In this document: piece after piece, positions 50,727 through 59,235 of the stretch
How the letters are laid out: every line of letters starts with the position of its first letter
How positions within the stretch are numbered: position 1 is the stretch's first letter
Assembly (NCBI GenBank): GCA_049974865.1
Contig: JBNGCX010000007.1
Coordinates: 19,604 to 83,603 of the forward strand
Length of the DNA stretch: 64,000 nt
DNA from: JAGSOU01 sp049974865
Lineage (GTDB): Bacteria > Pseudomonadota > Alphaproteobacteria > Rhodobacterales > Rhodobacteraceae
Direction of reading: 5' to 3'
Made by a program: the position numbers and the translations under genes
The notes under the pieces: generated by a model
Seen by the model: the letters and a program-made list of their open reading frames with translations, nothing else
What the model was told of the DNA's origin: nothing
Database searches by the model: none

Positions 50727-52019
50727 TCACGAAATCTCGGGTGATCCAAGACCTCTGGGGGTCGGACCCGTCCGCCGCCCGGCCTTTTGCCGCTTGCGTT
50801 CGAACGATGAAGGTATGTTCATGCATCCCCTGTATTTGGCGACAGTTCGGCGGGCGATGTCAACGCCTTCGCGCTGCAAAAGCGCGGCAATCTGCTCGTC
50901 CGAGAGCGGGGAATCGGCGGGTTCCTCGGCGACGAGGCGGTGCAGCCGTCGTTGCGCGCTGTGGGCCGAGACGGCGCCGGGAAGGGCCTTGGACAGGAAT
51001 AGCGACAGCGGATGGACCGCGCCATGGAACAGCAGCGCCTTGCCGGCGATGGCGCGGCCCACGGTCGAGGGGTGCAGGCCCAGCTCGGCCGCGATCCCGG
51101 CGCGGGTGAGGGGGGCCATGTGGTCGGGGCCCTGCGCGAAGAATCGGTGCTGGCGGGTGACGATGACCCGCGCGACGTGGTGCAGCGTGTCGGCGCGGTG
51201 GCGCAGCGCGCGCAGCGCGGCCTCGGCGGCCTCGAGCTGGGGTCGCAGCGCCGGGCTGGCCCCGGCCTGGTCGGCGAGCGCCGCATCCAGGCGCAGGCCG
51301 GGCAGCGCGTCATGCAGCGAGACCACGCGGAACCCGCCCTGGCCGTCCTCCTCCACCGCGATCTCGGGAATCACCGGCGGTGCGGTCCCGGACAGGGGTG
51401 CGGCCGGGCGCGGCGGCAGGTCGCGGATCAGGTCGGCCAGGCGCTCCAGCTCGGTGCGCGGCAGGCCGGTCAGCCGCGCCGCGCGGGACCATCGTCCCTC
51501 CATCAGCAAGGCGAGATGGGCGCAGGCGGCCCGGGCAATGTCCGGCGCCTCGCCCCGGTCGATCAGTTGCAGCGCAAGGCAATCGGCCAGGTCGCGGGCG
51601 GCGACGCCGGCCGGCTCGCAGGACTGCAGCGCTTGGACGGCCGCCTCGATCTGCGCCACGGGCAGGCCCAGCGCCTCGGACAGTTCCTCGGCCGAGCTGG
51701 CAAGGTAGCCGTCCTCGGTCAGGTCGCCCGTCAGGAATCGCGCCAGCGCCGCCGTCTCGGGCGGCAGGGGCATCAGCGCGATCTGCGCCGAGAGGTTCTC
51801 GGCCAGGGTCTCGGGATGCGCCGCGGCCTCGAAATCGAAACCGCCGGCCGCCGCGGCCGGCTCGTGCAGCTCCAGCAGTGGGTTTTCCTCGGCCAGCCGG
51901 CGCAGCTCGTCCCAGAGGTCGAGCGTGGAAAGCTGGAGCACCGCCAGCCCCTGCCGCATCCCCGGCGTCAGCGCCAGGCGCTGCGTCTGCCGAAGGTCGA
52001 GGCCGGGGGTCAGGGCCAT
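50727..52019 (-). CDS. rpoN: RNA polymerase sigma-54 factor
   Basis: 430 residues, a little shorter than E. coli RpoN. Region I is Gln/Leu-rich (LRQTQRLALTPGMRQGLAVLQLSTLDLWDEL), the core-binding region follows, then a helix-turn-helix (LTRAGIAAELGLHPSTVGRAI) and the RpoN box ARRTVAKYR, which reads the -24 element. About 30 residues follow the box, longer than usual. It directs nitrogen, carbon and envelope genes. It starts 7 nt after the lptB stop in the conserved kdsD-lpt-rpoN-hpf-ptsN order. Confidence 0.94.
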   Translation of the reverse strand: MALTPGLDLRQTQRLALTPGMRQGLAVLQLSTLDLWDELRRLAEENPLLELHEPAAAAGGFDFEAAAHPETLAENLSAQIALMPLPPETAALARFLTGDLTEDGYLASSAEELSEALGLPVAQIEAAVQALQSCEPAGVAARDLADCLALQLIDRGEAPDIARAACAHLALLMEGRWSRAARLTGLPRTELERLADLIRDLPPRPAAPLSGTAPPVIPEIAVEEDGQGGFRVVSLHDALPGLRLDAALADQAGASPALRPQLEAAEAALRALRHRADTLHHVARVIVTRQHRFFAQGPDHMAPLTRAGIAAELGLHPSTVGRAIAGKALLFHGAVHPLSLFLSKALPGAVSAHSAQRRLHRLVAEEPADSPLSDEQIAALLQREGVDIARRTVAKYRGCMNIPSSFERKRQKAGRRTGPTPRGLGSPEIS

Positions 52020-52026
52020 GGCGTGC

Positions 52027-52788
52027 TCAGGAAATGCGGAAGCTCTGGCCGAGATAGACGCGGCGCACGTTCTCGTCGCGCACTACCTCGTCGGCGGTGC
52101 CGCTCATCAGCACCGTGCCCTCGTGCAGGATATAGGCGCGGTCCACGATCTCCAGCGTCTCGCGGACGTTGTGGTCGGTGATCAGCACGCCGATGCCGCG
52201 GTTCTTCAGGTCGGCGACCAGCGCGCGAATCTCGCCCACGGCGATCGGGTCGACCCCGGCGAAGGGCTCGTCCAGCAGGAGGTATTTCGGGTTGGCGGCC
52301 AGGCAGCGGGCGATCTCGACCCGGCGCCGCTCGCCGCCCGACAGCGACAGGGCGGGGGCGCGGCGCAGGTGGCCGATGGAGAATTCCGACAGCAGCTCTT
52401 CCAGCCGCTCGCGCCGCTTGTGGCGGTCTTTCTCGGCGATCTCGAGGATGGCGAGAATATTGTCCTCGACGCTGAGCCCGCGGAAGATGCTGACCTCCTG
52501 CGGCAGATAGCCGATGCCCAGTTTGGCGCGGCGATACATCGGGAAGTTGGTCACGTCGCGCCCGTCGATGGTGACCGAGCCGCCCTCGGGGTTGATCAGC
52601 CCGGCCACGCAGTAAAAGCAGGTCGTCTTGCCCGAGCCGTTGGGGCCCAGCAGCGCCACCACCTCGCCGCGGCCCAGTTCGAGGCTGACATCGCGGATCA
52701 CCGGGCGCTTGCGGTAGCTCTTGCGCAGATGCGTGACCTTGAGGCCGGACCCGCCCCCGGCGACGGTCAGTTCGGGGCGGCGGCTCAT
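52027..52788 (-). CDS. lptB: LPS export ABC transporter ATP-binding protein
   Basis: 253 residues. Walker A is GPNGSGKTTCFYC, signature LSGGERRRVEIARCLA, Walker B YLLLDEPFAGVDP and H-loop DHNVRETL. LptB powers extraction of LPS from the inner membrane with LptFG. It overlaps the lptA stop by 4 nt (ATGA), so lptA-lptB are co-translated. Confidence 0.96.
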   Translation of the reverse strand: MSRRPELTVAGGGSGLKVTHLRKSYRKRPVIRDVSLELGRGEVVALLGPNGSGKTTCFYCVAGLINPEGGSVTIDGRDVTNFPMYRRAKLGIGYLPQEVSIFRGLSVEDNILAILEIAEKDRHKRRERLEELLSEFSIGHLRRAPALSLSGGERRRVEIARCLAANPKYLLLDEPFAGVDPIAVGEIRALVADLKNRGIGVLITDHNVRETLEIVDRAYILHEGTVLMSGTADEVVRDENVRRVYLGQSFRIS

Positions 52789-53291
52789 TCCTGGGGCGCG
52801 GGCTGGAAAATGGTCTTCACCCGCCCTTCCATGACGCCGGTGCCGGCATTCAGATCGACCACCAGCCGCTGGCCCGACAGCGCGTTGCGCTCCTGCGTCA
52901 GGATCACGTTGCCGGTCAGCACGACGCTGCCGCTGTCGATGGTATAGACGGCCTCGTCCGCCTCGGCGGCCTCCTGCGGGGTGACCATGACCACGTTGCC
53001 CGAGGCATGCATCCGGGCGATGCGGCCGGCATTCTCGGTGCCCTCGGCGCCGTATTCGACGCGCACCTTGTCCGAGGACAGGCGCATCTCGCCCTGCACC
53101 ACCAGCACGTTGCCCGAGAAGATTGCGGTGCCGTCGGCCTGGCTGACATTGAGCTGATCCGAGGTGACCTCGACCGGCAGGGTGCTGTCGTGCTTCAGCC
53201 CGCCGAAGGCGACATTGGCGCCCTGGGCCTGGGCCAATGCGGGCAAGAGCAACAGCGTCAGGGCCACAAGGCCGGTTCTCAGAATGGTCAC
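52785..53291 (-). CDS. lptA: LPS transport periplasmic protein LptA
   Basis: 168 residues. A signal peptide (MTILRTGLVALTLLLLPALAQA) is followed by an OstA-type beta-jellyroll: LPVEVTSDQLNVSQADGTAIFSGNVLVVQGEMRLSSDKVRVEYG and NVILTQERNALSGQRLVVDLNAGTGVMEG (cited in parts). It forms the periplasmic bridge carrying LPS. Gene order lptC-lptA-lptB is canonical, 12 nt from lptC. Confidence 0.93.
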   Translation of the reverse strand: MTILRTGLVALTLLLLPALAQAQGANVAFGGLKHDSTLPVEVTSDQLNVSQADGTAIFSGNVLVVQGEMRLSSDKVRVEYGAEGTENAGRIARMHASGNVVMVTPQEAAEADEAVYTIDSGSVVLTGNVILTQERNALSGQRLVVDLNAGTGVMEGRVKTIFQPAPQE

Positions 53292-53303
53292 GTCATGCCC
53301 TCT

Positions 53304-53912
53304 TTACTTCACGGGGTCATATACCAGCTTCACCCCATCCTTGAAAACCAGAAGATACTGGCCGGGGGCGTCCGGGTCCTCGTCCATTTCCATCCGTCCG
53401 GCGGTCAGCCGCCCCGGGGGGCCGGTGGCCTCGACCGTGCTTTCGGTGACGACCGAGGTGTATTCCAGTGCGGTGGTCAGTGCCTCGGTTGTGATGTGGT
53501 AGCCGGTCGAGGTGTCGATCACCACGCCGCCCTGCAGATAGGCCAGCCCCGCAGCGGTATCCACCAACCCCTCGGCCGAGGCGATGTCGGCCGAGCTGCC
53601 ATCGGCGAAATCCAGCCGCGCGGTCAGCCTGTCGGCCGAGGCGCGGTCGGCCCCCTCGGGGTCGGGGCGCGCGGTTTCGGCCTGTACGGAGATGGCGGTG
53701 CCGTCCGAGGTGACGCCGGAATAGTTGGGCGCGGTGACGCGGGGCTCGCGCACCAGCTCCTCGACATCCACGGTCGCGTAGGGGATCGACTCGGTCGGGT
53801 CGATATTGCGCGACATCAGGAACAGCGTGGACAAGAGCGCGAGCGCTGCCAGCGGCAGGACGATCTTGGCCAGCGTGATGAAACGCGAATAGGCGTTGTC
53901 GCGCGAGGGCAT
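53304..53912 (-). CDS. lptC: LPS export protein LptC
   Basis: 202 residues. A single N-terminal membrane anchor (FITLAKIVLPLAALALLSTLFLMSRNI) and a periplasmic jellyroll (TLEYTSVVTESTVEATGPPGRLTAGRMEM, in part). LptC hands LPS from LptBFG to LptA. Sequence in this family is poorly conserved, so position in the lpt order is part of the call. It is 5 nt downstream of kdsD. Confidence 0.85.
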   Translation of the reverse strand: MPSRDNAYSRFITLAKIVLPLAALALLSTLFLMSRNIDPTESIPYATVDVEELVREPRVTAPNYSGVTSDGTAISVQAETARPDPEGADRASADRLTARLDFADGSSADIASAEGLVDTAAGLAYLQGGVVIDTSTGYHITTEALTTALEYTSVVTESTVEATGPPGRLTAGRMEMDEDPDAPGQYLLVFKDGVKLVYDPVK

Positions 53913-53917
53913 GGCGC

Positions 53918-54877
53918 TCAGGCCACGCCTGCGCGCAGGCAGTCGTGGATATGCAGGATGCCCTCGGCCCGGCCGTCGCCGCCGGGTGCGACCACGAACA
54001 GGCAGGTCACCTTGCGGGCGTTCATAAGCGCCAGCGCCTCTTCGGCCAGGGCGTCGGGCTCTATGGTCAGCGGGTTCTCGGTCATCACCTCGTCGGCGGT
54101 CTTGTTCAGCAGCCCTTCCATGTGACGGCGCAGGTCGCCGTCGGTCACGATGCCCAGCAGCTTACCATCCGCATCGGTCACGCCGACAACGCCGAATCCC
54201 TTTTGGCTGATGGTCAGCAGGGCTTCGCTCATCGGGGTGCCGGTGCGCACCACGGGGACCTCTTCGTGCATCAGGTCGCGCACCTTGCTCAGCTGCGCGC
54301 CCAGCTTGCCGCCGGGGTGGAACTCGCGGAAATGCTCGGGGGTGAAACGGCGGTGCTCCATCAACGCCACGGCCAGCGCGTCGCCCAGCGCCAGTGTCAT
54401 GGTGGTGGAGGTCGTGGGCACGATGCCCGTCTCGCAGGCCTCGGGCGCGGGCGGCAGCAGCAGCTCCACGTCGGATTCGCGCAAGAGCGTCGAGCCGGCG
54501 CGCCCGGCCACGCCGATCAGCGGGATGCCGAAGCGGCGGGTATAGGCGATGATGTCGGCCAGTTCCGGCGTCTCGCCCGAGTTGGACAGCACCAGCGCCA
54601 CGTCGCCGCGCGCCAGCATGCCGAGGTCGCCATGGCTGGCCTCGGCGGGGTGGACGAAATGCGCGGGCGTGCCGGTGGAGGCCAGCGTCGCCGCGATCTT
54701 GCGCCCGACATGGCCGGATTTGCCCATGCCCGAGACGATCACCCGCCCCTTGGCCGCCAGAATCACCTCGACGGCCTCGGTGAAGCCGCCGTTCAGGCTG
54801 TCGGCCAGAAGGCTCAGCGCCGCGGCCTCGCGCGTGATGACGCGACGGCCGGTATTCAGAAGTTTGTCCTTGTCCAT
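53918..54877 (-). CDS. kdsD: D-arabinose-5-phosphate isomerase
   Basis: 319 residues from the ATG at 54877 (MDKDKLLNTGRRVITREAAAL); the upstream open extension is not coding. The sugar-isomerase (SIS) domain contains VIVSGMGKSGHVGRKIAATLAS and LSNSGETPELADII, and two CBS domains follow (ALLTISQKGFGVVGVTDADGKLLGIVTDGDLRRHM, cited in part). It converts ribulose-5-phosphate to arabinose-5-phosphate, precursor of KDO, so feeds the same pathway as kdsB at 40132. Confidence 0.94.
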   Translation of the reverse strand: MDKDKLLNTGRRVITREAAALSLLADSLNGGFTEAVEVILAAKGRVIVSGMGKSGHVGRKIAATLASTGTPAHFVHPAEASHGDLGMLARGDVALVLSNSGETPELADIIAYTRRFGIPLIGVAGRAGSTLLRESDVELLLPPAPEACETGIVPTTSTTMTLALGDALAVALMEHRRFTPEHFREFHPGGKLGAQLSKVRDLMHEEVPVVRTGTPMSEALLTISQKGFGVVGVTDADGKLLGIVTDGDLRRHMEGLLNKTADEVMTENPLTIEPDALAEEALALMNARKVTCLFVVAPGGDGRAEGILHIHDCLRAGVA

Positions 54878-54887
54878 GCCGCTTTGC

Positions 54888-55499
54888 TTAGTGGGCGAAA
54901 ATGTCAATCTCGGGCCAGCCGGCCAGATCGAGCTTGGCACGGGTGGGCAGGAAATCGAAGCAGGCCTGGGCGATCTCGCCGCGCCCCTCGCGGGCCAGGA
55001 TCTTGTCCAGCTCGGACTTGAGTTGGTGCAGGTGCAGCACGTCCGAGGCCGCGTAGGCGATCTGCGCGTCGGTCAGTTCCTCGGCGCCCCAGTCCGAGCT
55101 TTGCTGCTGCTTGGAGATGTCGATTCCCAGCATCTCCTGCAGCAGGAATTTCAGCCCGTGCCGGTCGGTATAGGTGCGCACCAGTTTCGAGGCGATCTTG
55201 GTGCAGTAGACCGGCGCGGTCAGCACGCCGAAGGTGTTCAGCAGCGCCGCGATGTCGAATCGGCCGAAATGGAACAGCTTCAGCACATCCGGATTGGCCA
55301 GCATGCGGCACAGGTTCGGCGCCTCGGTCTGGCCCTGCTCGATCTGCACCAGGTGGGCATGGCCGTCGCCGCCCGACATCTGCACCACGCACAGCCGGTC
55401 GCGATGCGGGTTCAGGCCCATGGTTTCGCAGTCGATGGCCACGACCGGACCCAGGTCCAGCCCGTCGGGAAGATCACGTTTGTAGAGAGTGCTCGCCAC
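54888..55499 (-). CDS. RNase D-like 3'-5' exonuclease
   Basis: 203 residues, only the DEDD exonuclease core and no HRDC domain, as in the short alphaproteobacterial form. The acidic residues are in VVAIDCETMGLN, LFHFGRFDIAAL and YAASDVLHLHQL. It trims RNA 3' ends; in E. coli the longer RNase D matures tRNA. It lies 23 nt downstream of a tRNA-Leu gene on the same strand. Confidence 0.87.
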   Translation of the reverse strand: MASTLYKRDLPDGLDLGPVVAIDCETMGLNPHRDRLCVVQMSGGDGHAHLVQIEQGQTEAPNLCRMLANPDVLKLFHFGRFDIAALLNTFGVLTAPVYCTKIASKLVRTYTDRHGLKFLLQEMLGIDISKQQQSSDWGAEELTDAQIAYAASDVLHLHQLKSELDKILAREGRGEIAQACFDFLPTRAKLDLAGWPEIDIFAH

Positions 55500-55522
55500 G
55501 CGGTGCCCCGCTTGTATGGGGA

Positions 55523-55609
55523 TGGTGCCCAGGAGAGGACTCGAACCTCCACGTCCATGCGGACACTAGCACCTGAAGCTAGCGCGTCTACCAATTCCGC
55601 CACCTGGGC
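55523..55609 (-). tRNA. tRNA-Leu (anticodon CAG)
   Basis: Read on the minus strand the 7-bp acceptor stem is GCCCAGG at the 5' end with CCTGGGC and an encoded ACCA at the 3' end. The anticodon arm is CTAGC-TTCAGGT-GCTAG, giving anticodon CAG, which reads CTG. A long variable arm (TGTCCGCATGGACG) and GGTTCGAGTCC T-arm confirm a class II leucine tRNA. It is about 23 nt upstream of the RNase D-like gene. Confidence 0.95.
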
Positions 55610-55756
55610 AGGTGTCGTGGAGCGGGGATGTAATGGGGCTGGCAGGTGGTGTCAACGGCATTTCTCGCAGAAAATGCAGATTGGCGATAACCGCTTGTTC
55701 GGAAGGGGCGGGAAAGCTATTCAGACAACGGATTTTCAGCCAGGGGAGAGGTCTCC

Positions 55757-56740
55757 ATGTCCAAGCTCGTCACGATTTACGGCGGTTCGGGGTTCGTCGG
55801 ACGCTATGTCGCGCAGCGCATGGCCCGGGCGGGCTGGCGGGTGCGCGTCGCGGTGCGCCGCCCGAACGAGGCGATCTTCGTGAGGCCCTATGGCGCGGTC
55901 GGACAGGTGGAGCCGGTGTTCTGCAACATCCGCGACGATGCCTCGGTGGCGGCGGTGATGCAGGGGGCCGACGCGGTGGTCAACTGCGTGGGCATCCTGA
56001 ACGAGTTGGGCAAGCAGAGCTTCGACGCCGTGCAGGCCGAGGGCGCGGCGCGAATCGCACGCATCGCGGCCGAGCAGAGCGTGAAAAACCTCGTGCATAT
56101 CTCGGCCATCGGGGCCGATGCCGAGTCCGACAGCGGCTATGCGCGCACCAAGGCGCTGGGCGAGCAGGGCGTTCTCGCGTCCTTCCCCGGCGCGGTGATC
56201 CTGCGCCCCTCGGTGATTTTCGGGCCCGAGGACCAGTTCTTCAACCGCTTCGCCGGAATGGCCCGCTGGGGCTACCTGCTGCCCGTTGTGGGCGCCGAGA
56301 CCAAGTTCCAGCCGGTCTATGTCGACGACGTGGCCGCGGCGGCGGCCAAGGCCGCGCAGGGCCAGGTCGCGCCGGGCACCTATGAGCTGGGCGGCCCCGA
56401 CGTGGCGAGCTTCCGCGAGCTGATGCAAAAGATGTGCGCGGTCATCCACCGCAAGCGCGTGGTGGTGAACCTGCCGTTCTTCATCGCGCGGATCATGGCC
56501 TTCGGCTTCGACATGGTGCAGGCGGTGTCGCTGGGGCTGATCCCCAACGGGATGCTGACCCGCGACCAGCTCAAGAACCTGCGCCGCGACAACGTGGTTG
56601 CCGAGGGGGCCAGCGGCTTTGCCGAGCTGGGGATCACCCCGACGGCGATGGGCGCGGTCCTGCCGAGCTACCTGTGGCGCTTCCGCCCGCAGGGCCAGTA
56701 TGACGACATCACCGCCTCGGCCAGGAACCTGAAGGTCTGA
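55757..56740 (+). CDS. NDUFA9-family complex I accessory protein (atypical short-chain dehydrogenase)
   Basis: 327 residues. The Rossmann motif is IYGGSGFVGRYVAQRMA and the family-specific NCVGILNELGKQSFDAVQ and RPSVIFGPEDQFFNRFA are clear matches to mitochondrial NDUFA9 and its alphaproteobacterial relatives. NDUFA9 binds NADPH and stabilises the junction of complex I. SDR catalytic Tyr-x-x-x-Lys is present only in altered form. No nuo genes are in the window. Downstream it converges on uppP in a palindrome. Confidence 0.88.
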   Translation: MSKLVTIYGGSGFVGRYVAQRMARAGWRVRVAVRRPNEAIFVRPYGAVGQVEPVFCNIRDDASVAAVMQGADAVVNCVGILNELGKQSFDAVQAEGAARIARIAAEQSVKNLVHISAIGADAESDSGYARTKALGEQGVLASFPGAVILRPSVIFGPEDQFFNRFAGMARWGYLLPVVGAETKFQPVYVDDVAAAAAKAAQGQVAPGTYELGGPDVASFRELMQKMCAVIHRKRVVVNLPFFIARIMAFGFDMVQAVSLGLIPNGMLTRDQLKNLRRDNVVAEGASGFAELGITPTAMGAVLPSYLWRFRPQGQYDDITASARNLKV

Positions 56741-56754
56741 CCTGGGGGGGTCAG
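56737..56754. terminator. Palindrome spanning both stops of the NDUFA9-like gene and uppP
   Basis: CTGACC (56737-56742) pairs with GGTCAG (56749-56754) around a G-rich loop. It contains the TGA stop of the + gene and the TCA (TGA) stop of uppP. No T-tract, so terminator function is uncertain. Confidence 0.4.
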
Positions 56755-57554
56755 GTGTAGGCGATCGCCAGCAGCACCACGCCCAGGATCACCCGGTAGA
56801 CCACGTAAGGCGTGAAGCTGACACTGCGCAGCAGCCGCATCATCAGGCTCAGCGCCAAAAGTGCCGCGACAAAGGCAAAGCCCGCCGCGATCGCCCCGTC
56901 GCGGGCGGCGGCGGCGTTGGCGGTGACCGCCACCTCGGCGCCCAGCAGCACGCCCGAGGCGGCGATGGTGGGGATCGACATCAGCATGGCGATCTTGGCG
57001 GCATCGCTGCGCTCGAACCCCAGCAGCCGCGCGCCGGTGATGGTGATGCCCGAGCGCGAGGTGCCCGGGATCAGCGCCACCGCCTGCCACAGTCCCATGA
57101 TGATGGCGTCGCGCAGGGCCCAGCCATCGGCGCGGCGGGTGGCGGGGCCGTTCTGGTCGGCCCAGTACAGGACGAGGCCGAAGATCAGCATGGTCCAGCC
57201 GATCACCGTGGTGGAGCGCATGGCGTCCTCCAGCCCGGTGAGGTTCAGCACCAGCCCGATCAGCACCACGGGCACGGTGGCCACGATCAGCAGGAAGGCG
57301 AGGCGCGCGCCCTCGGTATCCATGCGTCCGCGCATCAGCCGGCCCAACCCGAGGAAGGCGGCCGAGACGTCGCGGTGGAAATAGAGCACCACCGCCAGCA
57401 GTGTGCCCACATGCACGGCCACGTCGATCACCAGCCCCTGGTCGTCCAGCCCGGTAAGGTTGGGCAGCAGGATCAGGTGGCCCGAGGACGAGACCGGCAG
57501 AAACTCGGTCAGGCCCTGGATCACGGCGACGAGGAAAAGATGGAACAGAGACAT
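56751..57554 (-). CDS. uppP: Undecaprenyl-diphosphate phosphatase
   Basis: 267 residues with about eight membrane helices. It recycles the undecaprenyl carrier for peptidoglycan and surface glycans. The motif QGLTEFLPVSSSGHL is at the N-terminus and PGTSRSGITIT, with the catalytic Ser/Arg, lies in the centre (LIPGTSRSGITITGARLLG). It also serves the O-chain/capsule cluster in this window in principle. Its start is 222 nt from gltD, with paired regulatory repeats in between. Confidence 0.95.
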   Translation of the reverse strand: MSLFHLFLVAVIQGLTEFLPVSSSGHLILLPNLTGLDDQGLVIDVAVHVGTLLAVVLYFHRDVSAAFLGLGRLMRGRMDTEGARLAFLLIVATVPVVLIGLVLNLTGLEDAMRSTTVIGWTMLIFGLVLYWADQNGPATRRADGWALRDAIIMGLWQAVALIPGTSRSGITITGARLLGFERSDAAKIAMLMSIPTIAASGVLLGAEVAVTANAAAARDGAIAAGFAFVAALLALSLMMRLLRSVSFTPYVVYRVILGVVLLAIAYT

Positions 57555-57612
57555 GTGCGCCCGGATCGGTCAAACTGGGCGCATCGTAGCGAGGTGATTC
57601 TCAATGGAAAGC

Positions 57613-57640
57613 AGGTAAATAGGTAAGCAATAATTACCTA
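57613..57640. promoter_or_regulatory. AGGTAA direct and inverted repeats (possible operator) between uppP and gltD
   Basis: AGGTAA occurs at 57613-57618 and 57621-57626 (8 bp apart) and as its reverse complement TTACCT at 57634-57639. The last two form TAGGTAA-7 nt-TTACCTA, a 21-bp inverted repeat. The AT-rich surround is unlike the flanking genes. A dimeric regulator site for uppP or gltD is inferred; the protein is unknown. Confidence 0.45.
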
Positions 57641-57697
57641 AAATTTTGCGGATGCGGCAATTTGAACAGCGCACTGGCAGGCTTTCGTGACAATTAG

Positions 57698-57721
57698 GTC
57701 AGCACGGCTGACTTTTATTTT
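57698..57721 (+). terminator. Terminator-like hairpin upstream of gltD
   Basis: GTCAGC (57698-57703) and GCTGAC (57707-57712) pair around ACG and are followed by TTTTATTTT. The only gene to its left, uppP, is transcribed away, so the hairpin can only act on a short rightward RNA or as an attenuator in the gltD leader. Confidence 0.5.
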
Positions 57722-57776
57722 GGCTTCACGCCCCGTATGAGGGGGTTCGGATTCGGAAAACTAGGAGAATTCCGCC

Positions 57777-59210
57777 ATGTCGAAGCAGAAAATGCTCCAG
57801 TTCGTGACAGTCGAGAAGGAGATGCCCGAAAAGCGTCCCCCGAATCTGCGTGCGCAGGACTTTCACGAAATCTACGCGGAATTTGCAGACGAAAAGGCCA
57901 GGCAGCAGGCCAGCCGCTGCTCGCAATGCGGCGTGCCCTATTGCCAGTCGCACTGCCCGCTGCACAACAACATCCCCGACTGGCTGCGCCTGACCGCCGA
58001 GGGCCGGCTGGAAGAGGCCTACGAGATGAGCCAGGCCACCAACACCTTCCCCGAGATCTGCGGCCGGATCTGCCCGCAGGACCGCCTGTGCGAAGGCAAT
58101 TGCGTGATCGAGCAGTCGGGCCACGGCACCGTCACCATCGGCGCGGTGGAGAAATACATCACCGACACCGCTTGGGAGAAAGGCTGGGTCCAGCCCATCG
58201 CACCGGCCGAGGAGCGCAGCGAAAGCGTGGCCATCATCGGCGCGGGCCCCGGCGGGCTGGCGGCGGCGGACGCGCTGCGCCGCGCCGGGCTGCAGGTCAC
58301 GGTCTATGACCGCTACGACCGCGCGGGCGGGCTGCTGACCTATGGCATCCCCGGCTTCAAGCTGGAGAAGGACGTGGTCATGCGCCGCGTCGAGCAGCTG
58401 GAAAAGGCCGGCGTCGAGTTCGTGCTGAACTGCAACGTGGGCGAGGATATCAGCTTTGACGCGATCCGCGGCAAGCATGACGCGGTGCTGATCGCCACCG
58501 GCGTCTACAAGACCCGCGACCTGAAGGGCCCCGGCGCGGGCGCCGCTGGCATCGTGCGCGCGATCGACTTCCTGACCGCCTCCAACCGGGTCAGCTTCGG
58601 CGACGAGGTGCCGGAATTCGAGAACGGCGAGCTGAACGCCCACGGCAAGCGCGTGGTGGTGATCGGCGGCGGCGACACCGCGATGGACTGCGTGCGCACC
58701 GCGATCCGCCAGGGCGCGGACAGCGTGAAATGCCTGTATCGCCGCGACCGCGCCAACATGCCCGGCTCGCAGCGCGAGGTGCAGAACGCCGAGGAGGAAG
58801 GCGTGGAATTCGTCTGGCTGTCGGCGCCCAAGGGTTTCAGCGGCGATCCGGTGAGCGGCGTGATGGTGCAGAAGATGCGCCTGGGCACCCCGGATGCCAG
58901 CGGCCGACAGACCCCCGAGGTGATCGAGGGCGCGGATTATGTCGAGGACGCCGACCTAGTGATCAAGGCGCTGGGCTTCGAGCCCGAGGACCTGCCGACG
59001 CTGTGGGGCGAGAAGGCGCTTGAGGTCACCCGCTGGGGCACCGTCAAGGCCGATTTCCGCAGCCACGAGACCAGCCTGCCGGGCGTCTTCGCCGTGGGCG
59101 ACATCGTGCGCGGCGCGTCGCTGGTGGTCTGGGCCATCCGCGACGGGCGCGAGGCGGCTGACAGCATCCTGAACTACCTCGCGCAGCCCGCGCAGGTGGC
59201 GGCCGAGTGA
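57777..59210 (+). CDS. gltD: Glutamate synthase (NADPH) small subunit
   Basis: 477 residues, preceded by CTAGGAGAATTCCGCC. N-terminal cysteine clusters (CSQCGVPYCQSHCPL and ICGRICPQDRLCEGNC) bind Fe-S centres, FAD binds at IIGAGPGGLAAADALRRAG, and NADPH at VIGGGDTAMDCVRTA. It transfers electrons from NADPH to GltB. Here gltD precedes gltB, with 144 nt between them, the reverse of E. coli. A hairpin and AGGTAA repeats lie upstream. Confidence 0.96.
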   Translation: MSKQKMLQFVTVEKEMPEKRPPNLRAQDFHEIYAEFADEKARQQASRCSQCGVPYCQSHCPLHNNIPDWLRLTAEGRLEEAYEMSQATNTFPEICGRICPQDRLCEGNCVIEQSGHGTVTIGAVEKYITDTAWEKGWVQPIAPAEERSESVAIIGAGPGGLAAADALRRAGLQVTVYDRYDRAGGLLTYGIPGFKLEKDVVMRRVEQLEKAGVEFVLNCNVGEDISFDAIRGKHDAVLIATGVYKTRDLKGPGAGAAGIVRAIDFLTASNRVSFGDEVPEFENGELNAHGKRVVVIGGGDTAMDCVRTAIRQGADSVKCLYRRDRANMPGSQREVQNAEEEGVEFVWLSAPKGFSGDPVSGVMVQKMRLGTPDASGRQTPEVIEGADYVEDADLVIKALGFEPEDLPTLWGEKALEVTRWGTVKADFRSHETSLPGVFAVGDIVRGASLVVWAIRDGREAADSILNYLAQPAQVAAE

Positions 59211-59235
59211 GACATTAACCGGGTCGCGCCGGGCG

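Noticed and set aside
57555..57776. Riboswitch upstream of gltD
   Set aside because: A hairpin and repeats are present but no conserved aptamer pattern I recognise.
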